In this document: piece by piece, positions 1 to 8,266 of the stretch | Position numbering within the stretch: position 1 is the stretch's first letter | Layout: every line of letters begins with the position of its first letter | NCBI RefSeq assembly: GCF_000377765.1 | Contig: NZ_KB898665.1 | Location: 124,001-188,000, forward strand | From: Gracilibacillus lacisalsi DSM 19029 | GTDB taxonomy: Bacteria > Bacillota > Bacilli > Bacillales > Amphibacillaceae | Reading direction: 5' to 3' | DNA length: 64,000 nucleotides | Notes under the pieces: model-generated | Told to the model about the DNA's origin: nothing | Databases searched by the model: none | What the model saw: the letters and a program-made list of their open reading frames with translations, nothing else | Made by a program: the position numbers and the translations under genes

Positions 1-528
1 TTTTGCTAGCTCATCAAGTAAACGATCGTCATTAAAAGGTAAATACGCAAAACCGGGTGTTAAAGGGGTAAATCCGTCTTGGATTTTCTTTTGCCCTGTT
101 GCCGATAATGTAGCCATTGTCCGGCCATGAAACGAATTGTTAAAAGTGATGATGAGTGGATTATCCTGTTCTAGTACATCATGCCCGTATTTTTTGGCAA
201 TTTTGATTGCTGCTTCATTCGCTTCAGCACCACTATTACAGAAAAACACTTGATCACCACAACTATTTTCCGTTAAGGCCTGTGCTAATTTTTCCTGAGA
301 GGGTATATGATAAAGATTGGAACAATGCCATAGCTTCGACAGTTGTTCCTGGACAGCACGCTCCACCACATCTGGCACATGTCCTAAGTTACACGTTGCA
401 ATACCAGAAGAAAAATCTAAATATTTTGTTCCTTGATCATCCCATACGTGACTTCCTTTCCCTTCAACCAAAGTAATCGGAAAACGTCCGTATGTAGACA
501 TAACAGGACTTACAGTTTGTTTATACAT
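1..528 (-). CDS. argD: acetylornithine aminotransferase, N-terminal part (runs off the left edge)
   Basis: PLP-dependent class III aminotransferase that converts N-acetylglutamate semialdehyde to N-acetylornithine with glutamate as amino donor (cytoplasmic arginine biosynthesis). Only the first 176 codons lie in the window. Visible family motifs are FFCNSGAEANEAAIK (PLP phosphate region) and SFHGRTMATLSATGQ; the PLP-binding lysine lies beyond the edge. The ATG at 528 is chosen because a GGAGGTG ribosome binding site sits just upstream, inside the end of argB; the two genes overlap by 8 nt, implying translational coupling. Order argC-argJ-argB-argD is that of the Bacillus arg operon, which favours ArgD over other class III aminotransferases such as RocD or GabT. 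Confidence 0.93.
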   Translation of the reverse strand, partial: MYKQTVSPVMSTYGRFPITLVEGKGSHVWDDQGTKYLDFSSGIATCNLGHVPDVVERAVQEQLSKLWHCSNLYHIPSQEKLAQALTENSCGDQVFFCNSGAEANEAAIKIAKKYGHDVLEQDNPLIITFNNSFHGRTMATLSATGQKKIQDGFTPLTPGFAYLPFNDDRLLDELAK

Positions 529-1324
529 GCGGCACCTCCTGTTCTAAAGCAATTCTCGTTCCAACTTGTTTCCCTTGCATAAACTCTTCCAAACCATGGT
601 CTGCTGTACCATCCACAATTGATACTTCCCGTACATTTTTACGCAAAGCAGATAATGCAGATTTTACTTTAGGAATCATTCCACCGAAAATTACTTCTTG
701 TTGGATCAATTCATCGATTTTCGTTTCATTTAACTGATGGAATACTTGCTTCTCCCCATTTACTTCATGATAAATCCCGGGAATATCACTAATAAAACAT
801 AACTTTGCTTCTAATGCTTGCGCAACTGCTGATGCCGCCATATCAGCATTTATATTATAGCGTTGTCCTGTTCTATCCTTACCAATTGGTGAAACTACTG
901 GGATGAGACCTTGCTCGACAAAGCTTTGTACTAAATTTGTATTCACTTGTATCACTTCTCCTACATAACCAAGAGTGGTATCATCCTTCACCGGCTTTGC
1001 TTCTAATAAGTTTCCATCAATTCCACTTACACCAATGGCCTTACCTTCCGCTTCTGCAATTTTACGGACAATGGCTTTATTCATAGAACCACTAAGGGCC
1101 ATTTCGACGACATCTAATACTTCATTTGTGGTTACACGCAATCCGTTAATAAACGTAGTCTTCACACCTGTTTGCTCTAACAATTGTGAAATTAACGGTC
1201 CACCACCATGAACAATAATTGGCTGCCATTTTCCTTTTTGTTGAATCGTCACAATATCTTGATAAAAAGAAGGAGGCAGCTGTTCAAATACACTACCACC
1301 ACATTTAATCACAACATAATTCAC
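521..1324 (-). CDS. argB: acetylglutamate kinase
   Basis: Phosphorylates N-acetylglutamate with ATP, the second step of arginine synthesis. The 267-residue protein shows the amino-acid-kinase fold: KCGGSVFEQL near residue 8 (ATP phosphate lysine), the glycine loop HGGGPLISQLL near residue 40, and NINADMAASAVAQAL near residue 160 (substrate and ATP site). Length is slightly above the usual ~258. It lacks the N-terminal helix typical of arginine-inhibited hexameric enzymes, so feedback control may act elsewhere. It starts 12 nt after argJ and overlaps argD by 8 nt; all four arg genes are evidently co-transcribed from the promoter upstream of argC. Confidence 0.95.
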   Translation of the reverse strand: MNYVVIKCGGSVFEQLPPSFYQDIVTIQQKGKWQPIIVHGGGPLISQLLEQTGVKTTFINGLRVTTNEVLDVVEMALSGSMNKAIVRKIAEAEGKAIGVSGIDGNLLEAKPVKDDTTLGYVGEVIQVNTNLVQSFVEQGLIPVVSPIGKDRTGQRYNINADMAASAVAQALEAKLCFISDIPGIYHEVNGEKQVFHQLNETKIDELIQQEVIFGGMIPKVKSALSALRKNVREVSIVDGTADHGLEEFMQGKQVGTRIALEQEVPHV

Positions 1325-1336
1325 ATTCGTTCCTCC

Positions 1337-2560
1337 TTACGTTCGATAAGAAGCGTTTATTCTGACATATTCATAGGAGAGGTCACAACCCCATGCGGTT
1401 GCCTTTCCGTTTGCATCACCCAATTTGGCAAGTATGGTTATTTCATCTTCTAATAAGTATTCTTTTGCCGCATCTTCATCAAATCGATGTGGTACTCCAT
1501 TTTCGACTACTAAAATATCACCTAAATAAATGCTAACTTTATCAGGATCTAAAGATTCGCCACTATAGCCAATGGCCGTAATAATACGTCCCCAATTCGC
1601 ATCAGCACCATGAATAGCTGTTTTTACTAAGTTAGAAGAGATAATGGATTTAGCAATGGCTGTTGCCGATTCATCCGTAAACGCACCTTCCACTTGTACT
1701 TCTACTAATCTGGTAGCACCTTCTCCATCACGGGCAATTTCTTTTGCTAAGTATTCACAAACAAATTGTAAAGCGTCGTAAAACTTTTGCCACTCTCTAT
1801 GTTCTGGTGTTAACGCTTGATTTTCTGCTTTTCCATTTGCTAAAACTAATACCATATCATTCGTACTAGTATCTCCGTCAACCGTAATCATATTGAACGA
1901 CTGGTTCGTAATCGATTTTAATACATCAGATAAATAGGAAGAAGAAATATTAGCATCTGTTGTAACAAAACCAAGCATTGTTGCCATATTCGGATGAATC
2001 ATGCCTGAACCTTTGGCAGCTCCACCGATCGTAACGGTTTGACCATCTATTTCTAATTCGATTGCAATTCCTTTTTCTTTTGTATCGGTTGTTAAAATGG
2101 CTGATTCAAATTTGCTAGCACCAATATGTTTATGGTCAGGTATTTGACTAATACCTTTTTGCAGTTTATCCATTGGTAATAATTCACCAATAAGCCCTGT
2201 TGATGCTACAGCCGCCAGATGTTCTTCCACTCCGACTGTTTCAGCGAATAATTTGCGCATATCATAAGCATCTTGCAGCCCCTGTTCACCTGTACAAGCA
2301 TTGGCAATAGCTGAATTGACAATAATTGCTTGTAACTGCTGTTCCTTTTCGATACTTTCTTGTGTTACTTTAAGTGGTGCTGCTTGAAAGACATTTGTCG
2401 TATATACTCCTGCTGCTTGTGCTGGCACTTCTGAATACACCCAGCCTAAATCCATTTTCTTTTTTCGTAGTCCACAATGTAAACCGCCTGCTTGAAACCC
2501 CTTTGCAGAGGCAATATTTCCATCTTTCATTAATTTGAATTGTTCTAGCTGAACTTCCAT
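1337..2560 (-). CDS. argJ: bifunctional glutamate N-acetyltransferase / ornithine acetyltransferase
   Basis: Recycles the acetyl group from N-acetylornithine to glutamate; Bacillus ArgJ can often also make N-acetylglutamate from acetyl-CoA. The 407-residue precursor carries the autoproteolysis site HPNMATMLGF, with the nucleophilic threonine at about residue 194, where ArgJ proteins split into alpha and beta chains. Other conserved stretches are STGLIGELLPM near 120 and GDTSTND near 230. It sits 16 nt downstream of argC and 12 nt upstream of argB. Absence of argA or argE nearby fits the cyclic ArgJ pathway. Whether it is mono- or bifunctional cannot be read from the sequence. Confidence 0.95.
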   Translation of the reverse strand: MEVQLEQFKLMKDGNIASAKGFQAGGLHCGLRKKKMDLGWVYSEVPAQAAGVYTTNVFQAAPLKVTQESIEKEQQLQAIIVNSAIANACTGEQGLQDAYDMRKLFAETVGVEEHLAAVASTGLIGELLPMDKLQKGISQIPDHKHIGASKFESAILTTDTKEKGIAIELEIDGQTVTIGGAAKGSGMIHPNMATMLGFVTTDANISSSYLSDVLKSITNQSFNMITVDGDTSTNDMVLVLANGKAENQALTPEHREWQKFYDALQFVCEYLAKEIARDGEGATRLVEVQVEGAFTDESATAIAKSIISSNLVKTAIHGADANWGRIITAIGYSGESLDPDKVSIYLGDILVVENGVPHRFDEDAAKEYLLEDEITILAKLGDANGKATAWGCDLSYEYVRINASYRT

Positions 2561-2576
2561 GTCTGTTTTTCACTCC

Positions 2577-3617
2577 TTAAGGATAAATAGGTAATTGATC
2601 CAAGCCTGTTGTCTCTTCCCAGCCGTACATAATATTCATATTTTGAATTGCTTGACCAGATGCTCCTTTAACTAAATTGTCAATGACAGAAACAATAATT
2701 AGTTTTCCTGTCCTTTCATCTGCATACAATCCGATATCACAATAGTTACTGCCATAGACCTCTTTCGTTGAAGGCAATACCCCTTCTTTACGTACACGAA
2801 CGAAAGGGTGGTCTTGATAGTAAGTTTGATAGGTGTCAACCAGTTGTTTCGTAGAATAGTTGCCTTTCATATCCACATACATCGTGCTCATGATTCCTCT
2901 TGTCATCGGAACAATATGCGGGGTAAAAATGACTTGCATCTCTTCATTTGCTCGTTCTGATAGCATTTGTTCGATTTCCGGAATATGTTTATGCACCCCA
3001 ATTTTGTATGCTTTAAAGTTTTCATTCATTTCTGAAAAATGAACATTCAATGATAAACTTCGTCCCGCTCCAGATACTCCTGTTTTCGCATCAATAATGA
3101 TCGATGATCGATCAACCAACTCTTTTTCGATTGCTGGTATTAACCCTAAAGTCGTTGCTGTTGGATAACAGCCTGGATTTGCAAGAATACTAGCTTGCTT
3201 GATAGCTTCATTATTTACCTCTGGCAAGCCATAAACTGCTTTTTCAATATATTCCTGTGATGCGATTTCCTCGCCGTAATACGTCTGGTATTTCTCCCCA
3301 TCTCGCAAACGAAAATCCCCTGACAAATCAATACATCGCACTCCTTTATCAACTAATGCTGGAATAACGTTTTTGCTAACATTAGACGGTGTTGCAAAAA
3401 AGGCGAGTTCTACCTCTTGTGCTAAGGCATCTACATTTAGCTCTGCCATTTTGATATCGATCATATCGACAACATGCGGATATACTTCTGCTAATTCCGT
3501 TCCACTATTTGAATGTGAGATAACTTTTTTCACTTGAACATATGGATGGTTATGCAAAAATCGTAATAACTCAACCGCACCATAACCAGTTCCACCTATA
3601 ATTGCTACATCCACCAT
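2577..3617 (-). CDS. argC: N-acetyl-gamma-glutamyl-phosphate reductase
   Basis: NADPH-dependent reduction of N-acetylglutamyl phosphate to the semialdehyde. The 346-residue protein begins with a Rossmann glycine motif (IIGGTGYGAVELLR) and has the catalytic cysteine in NPGCYPTATTLG at residue 150, the signature of the family. HKHIPEIEQ near residue 215 fits the conserved histidine region. It is first in the arg operon; the ATG at 3617 follows a GGGGGAAA ribosome binding site, and a clear SigA promoter with an ArgR-like box lies 36-64 nt upstream. Confidence 0.95.
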   Translation of the reverse strand: MVDVAIIGGTGYGAVELLRFLHNHPYVQVKKVISHSNSGTELAEVYPHVVDMIDIKMAELNVDALAQEVELAFFATPSNVSKNVIPALVDKGVRCIDLSGDFRLRDGEKYQTYYGEEIASQEYIEKAVYGLPEVNNEAIKQASILANPGCYPTATTLGLIPAIEKELVDRSSIIIDAKTGVSGAGRSLSLNVHFSEMNENFKAYKIGVHKHIPEIEQMLSERANEEMQVIFTPHIVPMTRGIMSTMYVDMKGNYSTKQLVDTYQTYYQDHPFVRVRKEGVLPSTKEVYGSNYCDIGLYADERTGKLIIVSVIDNLVKGASGQAIQNMNIMYGWEETTGLDQLPIYP

Positions 3618-3652
3618 ATTTCCCCCTAAATTCCGTGTGTGATTAATTTATA

Positions 3653-3681
3653 ATTATACTGCATTTTGTATTTTCATGCAA
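3653..3681 (-). promoter_or_regulatory. SigA promoter of the arg operon
   Basis: On the minus strand TTGCAT (-35, 3676-3681) is followed after exactly 17 nt by TATAAT (-10, 3653-3658). The -10 ends 36 nt upstream of the argC start. Near-consensus boxes and spacing make this the likely operon promoter. Confidence 0.75.
3661..3678 (-). promoter_or_regulatory. probable ArgR/AhrC operator (ARG box)
   Basis: CATGAAAATACAAAATGC on the minus strand resembles the Bacillus ARG box (CATGAATAAAAATKCAAK) and lies between the -35 and -10 of the argC promoter. Bound repressor would block RNA polymerase. The match is imperfect, so this is an inference from position plus similarity. Confidence 0.5.
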
Positions 3682-4037
3682 TAATGTTTATAAAAATTTC
3701 AGAAATTTATTTCTTTTTTTCGCAATTTCATATAGTTCGTCATGTATCAGCAGGTTTTTGCTCCCTACTCTTACGGTTCTCGCAGTAATTATTATATAGA
3801 TTGCTACATCCTTTGACAGTGTCGAAGTTGCAAACATTCATTCACCTGTATAAATATCCAAATATACATGAACAATGACAAAAAGTGTGCACTCCTAATG
3901 ATAATAAGTACTTTAAGCTTATGACTTTTATGACTTAAAAGCTGTAAAGTGATGACTCAAGTTACCTTCTCAAAAATCTGAATTTCCGTTATTATTAAGG
4001 TACTAAATATGTAATGAAAAAGGTGAGCAAACACGTT
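3682..4037. other. intergenic region between divergent argC and the SinI-like gene
   Basis: This 356-nt AT-rich stretch has no supportable ORF. I looked for T-box, riboswitch and Fur/CodY-type motifs and saw none convincing. It must hold the promoter of the SinI-like gene; a TTGCAA near 3829 followed by TATAAA has only a 15-nt spacer and is weak. Confidence 0.4.
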
Positions 4038-4175
4038 ATGACTAATCAAAAACAGCGTTTCGATCCAGAATGGTTAAGATTACTATATTTAGCAAAACAA
4101 TTAGGTATGAGCAAAGAAGATGTGAGACACTTTTTCCGTGATCTACCGGAAGTAGCACATACGAAATCGTTATAA
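4038..4175 (+). CDS. SinI-like anti-repressor, 45 aa
   Basis: A 45-residue protein starting MTNQKQRFDPEW, preceded by AAAGGTGAG. It lines up with the dimerisation helices of Bacillus SinI: the pattern K-Q-x-x-D-x-E-W, then L, then A-K, then S-x-E-(I/V)-R is kept without gaps. SinI-family proteins bind SinR-type repressors of biofilm and motility genes by forming a heterodimer. No SinR homologue is in the window, so the partner is unknown. The gene converges on the response-regulator gene and their stop codons overlap by 6 nt, so antisense interference is possible. Too short for routine gene calling. Confidence 0.75.
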   Translation: MTNQKQRFDPEWLRLLYLAKQLGMSKEDVRHFFRDLPEVAHTKSL

Positions 4176-4847
4176 ACTTTTTAACAGCAAAATAGCTTCT
4201 GTTCGACCGGATACTCCTAATTTCCGATAAACTTTACTAACATAGTTTTTTACTGTACCTATGGATAGATACATAGAATCAGCAATTTCCTGGTTTGAAT
4301 ATCCGTTTAGTAATCTTTTCAAGATATTGGTTTCTGTGTCGGTAAAGCGAATATTCCGCTCCTTTAAAGCATCTAGAACAGTCTCAAAAGATGACCGAGA
4401 GTCGTTCTCACCACTCGTTTCTAATTGTTGCATTAACAGTGGTTGTATGGATTCGGGGATTAATATTTGACCTTTTAACGATTGGTAGATCGCATCAACT
4501 AACTGATGAACATCAGTATCTTTTAGTAGGTACCCACTAGCACCATTTTTTAACGCTTTTAATATATAATCATTTTGAGAAAAAGTTGTCAGCATAATTA
4601 TTTTTATATTAGGATATTTCTCTTTTAATATCTTAGCAGCTGTAATCCCACCCATACTTGGCATACGTATATCCATCAATATAACATCCGGTTTACTTTC
4701 TATTGTTTTATTGATCACGTCCTCACCCGAATTAGCTGTCGCAATGACTTCTAAGTCCGATTGCTGATTTAACATTACAGCAAGGCCTTCACATATAATT
4801 TTTTGATCATCCGCTATGATAATTTTTATCTTACTCATCGTTTTCAC
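4170..4847 (-). CDS. NarL/LuxR-family response regulator
   Basis: DNA-binding response regulator of a two-component system. The receiver domain (residues ~5-120) has the acidic pair ADDQ, phosphoacceptor Asp near residue 59 in VILMDIRMPS, and conserved Lys in GYLLKDTD. The C-terminal LuxR-type helix-turn-helix (residues ~160-222) reads TETNILKRLLNGYSNQEIAD followed by LSIGTVKNYVSKVYRKLGVSGR. Two starts are possible: a GTG at 4847 that overlaps the kinase stop as GTGA, or an ATG at 4838. It forms one unit with the upstream kinase. The regulon is not evident, since no ABC transporter or desaturase is adjacent. Confidence 0.9.
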   Translation of the reverse strand: MKTMSKIKIIIADDQKIICEGLAVMLNQQSDLEVIATANSGEDVINKTIESKPDVILMDIRMPSMGGITAAKILKEKYPNIKIIMLTTFSQNDYILKALKNGASGYLLKDTDVHQLVDAIYQSLKGQILIPESIQPLLMQQLETSGENDSRSSFETVLDALKERNIRFTDTETNILKRLLNGYSNQEIADSMYLSIGTVKNYVSKVYRKLGVSGRTEAILLLKSL

Positions 4848-6022
4848 CCTACACTTCGAATTTTATGAACGTTTTTATCTTTCGGTAATTCTATCAAAAT
4901 ATCTATTCCACCCAGTCGTGTGTTGTTAGATTGAAAGATTATTGTTCCACCTGTCTCTTCTACCCTTTCTTTCATGGCAATAAGGCCAAATCCTAATTCC
5001 TGCTCTATATTTTTGGAGCCTCTGCCATTATCGCTTAAAGAAAATTGTAAGGTATCATCCACTATCGATAATTGGAATGAAAAAAGGCTTGCTTTTCCGT
5101 GTCGCAAACCATTTGTTAATCCTTCTTGCAATGCTCGATATATAACGATTTCCTGACGGGGATTCAACCAACCCTCTGCCACATTCATTTCTACATGAAT
5201 ATCAACATCTGTTTGCTGCTTCGTTTCCTCTAATAAAGCTTCCACTGCATTTTGGAAATCTATAAAAAAATGGTTGCCCTGCAATTCCCGAACGGATTTA
5301 CGAACTTCATGTAATCCACTCTCTAGGTTTTGGTATACCTGATTAAGTAATTGTTGAGCTTCATTTGGATCTTGGTGGATCAACGTTTTCACCGCATTTA
5401 ATCCGATTAGTGAAGTGGAAAAAGAGTGACCAATCGAATCATGCATTTCACGAGCAAAACGTTTACGTTCTTGCATAATGATATTTTCTTCTAGTTTTAA
5501 AGACGCTGTTTTCATTTTGTCATATGCTTTTTCAAGTTGCTTTTTTTGAAACATAGATATTTTGACAAGATAACTAAAAACAAATACTACTAGAAACTCT
5601 GTAATTCTAGGGATGATGAATGACATGTTGGAAAGAGGAGGAAAACCAAATGCAATCCATTTACCAGCAACAAAAAACAGGTAAGCAGCAACCGCAAATG
5701 GAATACTGTAATTTAGTGTATGATGATATACCATTTCACCAATTAATATAAGCAAAAATACTTGCGAAATAAAGGATTGATCTAAACTAATAATCACACT
5801 AAGTAATACCAATTGGCCTACAAGGAAAAACAAACCTTTGCGATTGTCTAAGTTCAGCTTAAAAATAAAATCTCTGAAATATTGCAACAAAATATAAATC
5901 GTGATACAAAGATATAATTCCGGTAACCTTGATTGCTCGTCAAAGGAAAATAAAGGAGCCATTATCAGCAATGTGATAAGGATAGCCCGTGGCATTTTTT
6001 TGTCAATAAAGTTATCCATCAT
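4844..6022 (-). CDS. sensor histidine kinase, HisKA_3 type
   Basis: Membrane sensor kinase of the NarX/DesK/LiaS class. About six hydrophobic segments fill residues 12-155 with no sizeable extracellular loop, suggesting sensing within or near the membrane. A short coiled linker follows, then the phosphoacceptor His near residue 194 in RFAREMHDSIGHS. The HATPase domain shows an N-box-like GLTNGLRHGKAS, the G1 box DNGRGS and GFGLIAMKERVEETGG. The start is supported by GAGGG before ATG-ATG. It overlaps the regulator gene by 4 nt. No known sub-family assignment (LiaS, DesK, YxjM) is secure. Confidence 0.9.
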   Translation of the reverse strand: MMDNFIDKKMPRAILITLLIMAPLFSFDEQSRLPELYLCITIYILLQYFRDFIFKLNLDNRKGLFFLVGQLVLLSVIISLDQSFISQVFLLILIGEMVYHHTLNYSIPFAVAAYLFFVAGKWIAFGFPPLSNMSFIIPRITEFLVVFVFSYLVKISMFQKKQLEKAYDKMKTASLKLEENIIMQERKRFAREMHDSIGHSFSTSLIGLNAVKTLIHQDPNEAQQLLNQVYQNLESGLHEVRKSVRELQGNHFFIDFQNAVEALLEETKQQTDVDIHVEMNVAEGWLNPRQEIVIYRALQEGLTNGLRHGKASLFSFQLSIVDDTLQFSLSDNGRGSKNIEQELGFGLIAMKERVEETGGTIIFQSNNTRLGGIDILIELPKDKNVHKIRSVG

Positions 6023-6195
6023 AATACCCTCTTCTCCTACTAAATAGTCTTATAAGTGTGACAATTGATTTAGTTTCATTTTACCAAAGTAAGAGGGAAT
6101 AACAAGTTTTCAATCACAAAATCTACAACTGTCCTCTATATGAGAAGTTAATTATAGTTGAAAAGGAACAAAGGTTACTGTCATAGAAGGAGCAA

Positions 6196-6295
6196 GTTCT
6201 TGTTGCACTTTTTCATAGCGAAGTAATTAATCGGGGAGTGTTACCATAAAATATTTCAAAATAAATCCTTCGTTTAACACGGTCATTGCGCTGAT
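6196..6295 (+). repeat. R1 element, 3' fragment (copy E)
   Basis: Decayed remnant of the dispersed R1 element. TTGCACTTTTTCATAGCGAAG matches the region near 45380-45400, then jumps straight to GAAGTAATTAATCGG, which in the long copy lies about 70 nt further on; both flanks share GCGAAG. The tail (ATTTCAAAATAA...TTAACACGGTCATTGCG) matches 17124-17160. The 333-nt gap between the kinase and FGGY kinase genes holds this and the terminator. Confidence 0.55.
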
Positions 6296-6319
6296 TTCAT
6301 GTTCTCTTACATACAAAAA

Positions 6320-6353
6320 AGATAGGAGATGGCGATCCCCTACCTTCCTATCT
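6320..6353 (-). terminator. hairpin downstream of the FGGY kinase
   Basis: Stem GATAGGA/TCCTATC with extra GG/CC pairs, followed on the minus strand by a T-rich run (complement of AAAAAA at 6315-6320). Placed directly after the kinase stop codon. Confidence 0.6.
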
Positions 6354-6354
6354 C

Positions 6355-7950
6355 TTATCTAAGATTATCTACTGCCGCTCTTTCAATTGCAAGTCCATTC
6401 TTATAACGTTCCATAAACTGTTCGTAACCTTTTACATCATTAGCATTTGGTGACACAGTCTTCACGTCTTGACCAGCGAATACTTTTTCATTTAAATAAG
6501 CTTCCAAGGTTTCGTTCTCTTCTTTATTCAACATATAAGAACCGAGTAATGCGATGCCCCATGCTCCACCTTCTCCTGCTGTTTCCATAACAGAAACAGG
6601 AACATTAAAAGCAGCTGCTAACATGCTTTGCGCCACGCCTTCGGTCTTGAAAATACCACCATGCCCTAAAACTTCATCTAGCTTTACACCTTCTTCTTTG
6701 GTTAGAATGTCCATTCCGATTTTCATTGCGCCAAATGATGTATATAAATGCGTACGCATGAAATTAGCAAGGTTGAAATTACTTTCAGAAGTACGAGTAA
6801 ACAACGGACGCCCTTCTTCAAAATGGGTCATATGTTCACCAGAAAGATAGCCGTAGGATAATAACCCTCCTCCGTCAGCATCTCCTTCTAGCGCCTTTGT
6901 AAATAGGGTTTCAAACAACTTATTTTTATCCACTTCGAAACCGATAGCTTGGGTAAATTCTTCAAATAAACCAATCCATGCATTTAAGTCAGATGTACAA
7001 TTATTAGAGTGTGCCATTGCTACGAGGTCACCTGAAGGTGTTGTCACTAGATCAATCTCCGGGTGTACCTGCGATAAATCCTTCTCCAATACCACCATTG
7101 CAAATGCAGAAGTACCGGCAGAAACGTTACCCGTACGCTGTGCCACACTGTTTGTTGCAACCATGCCAGTCCCCGCATCACCTTCTGGCGGGCAAAGTGG
7201 AATACCTGCCTTCAATTCGCCGCTAACATCTAATAATTTCGCACCCTCTTCTGTAAGCGTTCCTGCGTTTTCACCAGCTACTAAAACCTCAGGTAAAATG
7301 TCTTCCAGCTTCCATGAGAGATTTTGTGGAGCAATCAATTGATTGAACTGATCAACCATGTTTTGATTATAACTTTTGGTTTCTAGGTTGATCGGAAAGA
7401 CACCAGATGCTTCCCCAACACCAAGCACTTTCTTCCCTGTTAGCTTCCAATGAACATACCCGGCCAATGTTGTTTGAAAGTGGATATCCTGAATATGATC
7501 TTCCTGATTTAAAATAGCTTGATATAAATGGGCAATACTCCATCTCTGTGGAATATTATAATTAAACTGTTTGGTCAGTTCTGTTGCAGCCTGTTCTGTA
7601 ATATTGTTTCGCCATGTACGGAAAGGAACAAGTAGCTGCTCCTCTTTATCGAAAACCATGTAGCCATGCATCATTGCACTAAAGCCGATAGCACCTACTT
7701 TTTTGAGCGTAATGCCGTACTGCCTTTTCACGTCAGCCGCCATCTTCTGATAACTGTCTTGGAGCCCTTCCCATACTTCATCAATACTATAAGTCCAAAT
7801 ATTGTCAATATAACTGTTTTCCCAGTCATGACTACCAGATGCAATGACTTCATTATTTTCTCCGACTAGAACTGCTTTAATCCGAGTTGAACCAAGTTCA
7901 ATACCAAGTATTGTCTTACCACTTTGAATTGCATTATTCACATCATTCAT
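6355..7950 (-). CDS. FGGY-family carbohydrate kinase (xylulokinase/ribulokinase-like)
   Basis: ATP-dependent kinase of a pentose, pentulose or related polyol. The N-terminal FGGY domain opens [18 protein letters not shown] (phosphate-binding loop with acidic catalytic context) and contains [13 protein letters not shown] and PFRTWRNN; the C-terminal domain has [12 protein letters not shown] and the glycine-rich [15 protein letters not shown]. About 531 residues from the ATG at 7950, which follows GGGGGAAAATGAT; an upstream in-frame ATG at 8010 has no ribosome binding site. The gene stands alone between terminators, with no isomerase or transporter beside it, so the substrate is not fixed. A cre-like site lies 46-59 nt upstream, implying glucose repression. 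Confidence 0.85.
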   Translation of the reverse strand: MNDVNNAIQSGKTILGIELGSTRIKAVLVGENNEVIASGSHDWENSYIDNIWTYSIDEVWEGLQDSYQKMAADVKRQYGITLKKVGAIGFSAMMHGYMVFDKEEQLLVPFRTWRNNITEQAATELTKQFNYNIPQRWSIAHLYQAILNQEDHIQDIHFQTTLAGYVHWKLTGKKVLGVGEASGVFPINLETKSYNQNMVDQFNQLIAPQNLSWKLEDILPEVLVAGENAGTLTEEGAKLLDVSGELKAGIPLCPPEGDAGTGMVATNSVAQRTGNVSAGTSAFAMVVLEKDLSQVHPEIDLVTTPSGDLVAMAHSNNCTSDLNAWIGLFEEFTQAIGFEVDKNKLFETLFTKALEGDADGGGLLSYGYLSGEHMTHFEEGRPLFTRTSESNFNLANFMRTHLYTSFGAMKIGMDILTKEEGVKLDEVLGHGGIFKTEGVAQSMLAAAFNVPVSVMETAGEGGAWGIALLGSYMLNKEENETLEAYLNEKVFAGQDVKTVSPNANDVKGYEQFMERYKNGLAIERAAVDNLR

Positions 7951-7995
7951 ATCATTTTCCCCCAATATTTTAAAAGTTAAGTATATAGCTTTGGA

Positions 7996-8009
7996 TATTA
8001 GCGCTTTCA
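7996..8009 (-). promoter_or_regulatory. cre site (CcpA) upstream of the FGGY kinase
   Basis: TGAAAGCGCTAATA on the minus strand matches the cre consensus TGWAANCGNTNWCA at all but one position. Its location just upstream of a sugar kinase start supports carbon catabolite repression. Confidence 0.6.
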
Positions 8010-8224
8010 TCGAAATTCGTATTAGGTAGAGGATTTTCCTTCTTTACAGCTAGTTACCCTTTATCTAAAAACGACTTCAACTTATCTGCACAAATAATTC
8101 ATGTTATTGATCTCTTCAAACATCATACCATCCAGCCTATGTAATAGTCAATTTAAATTCGTCCGTACGTGTACAGTCATTAAAATCAGATATAGCTTTG
8201 TTAACATGTGGACTGACGTATTGA

Positions 8225-8261
8225 AAAATTGTCCACAGCGTGTTGACCTGTGGACAATTTT
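8225..8261 (-). terminator. terminator of the FAH-family gene
   Basis: Perfect 14-bp stem, AAAATTGTCCACAG against CTGTGGACAATTTT, with a 9-nt loop, 5 nt beyond the stop codon of the FAH-family gene; T-rich on the minus strand. Confidence 0.8.
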
Positions 8262-8266
8262 CAGCA

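Noticed and set aside
207-476. 89-residue open frame on the plus strand
   Set aside because: It is antisense to argD, which has clear aminotransferase motifs in the other strand; no ribosome binding site.
975-1453. Two overlapping plus-strand frames of ~80 residues
   Set aside because: Antisense shadows of argB and argJ, no ribosome binding site or family features.
3682-4037. Possible T-box or riboswitch upstream of the SinI-like gene
   Set aside because: No T-box sequence, specifier loop or terminator/antiterminator pair could be identified.
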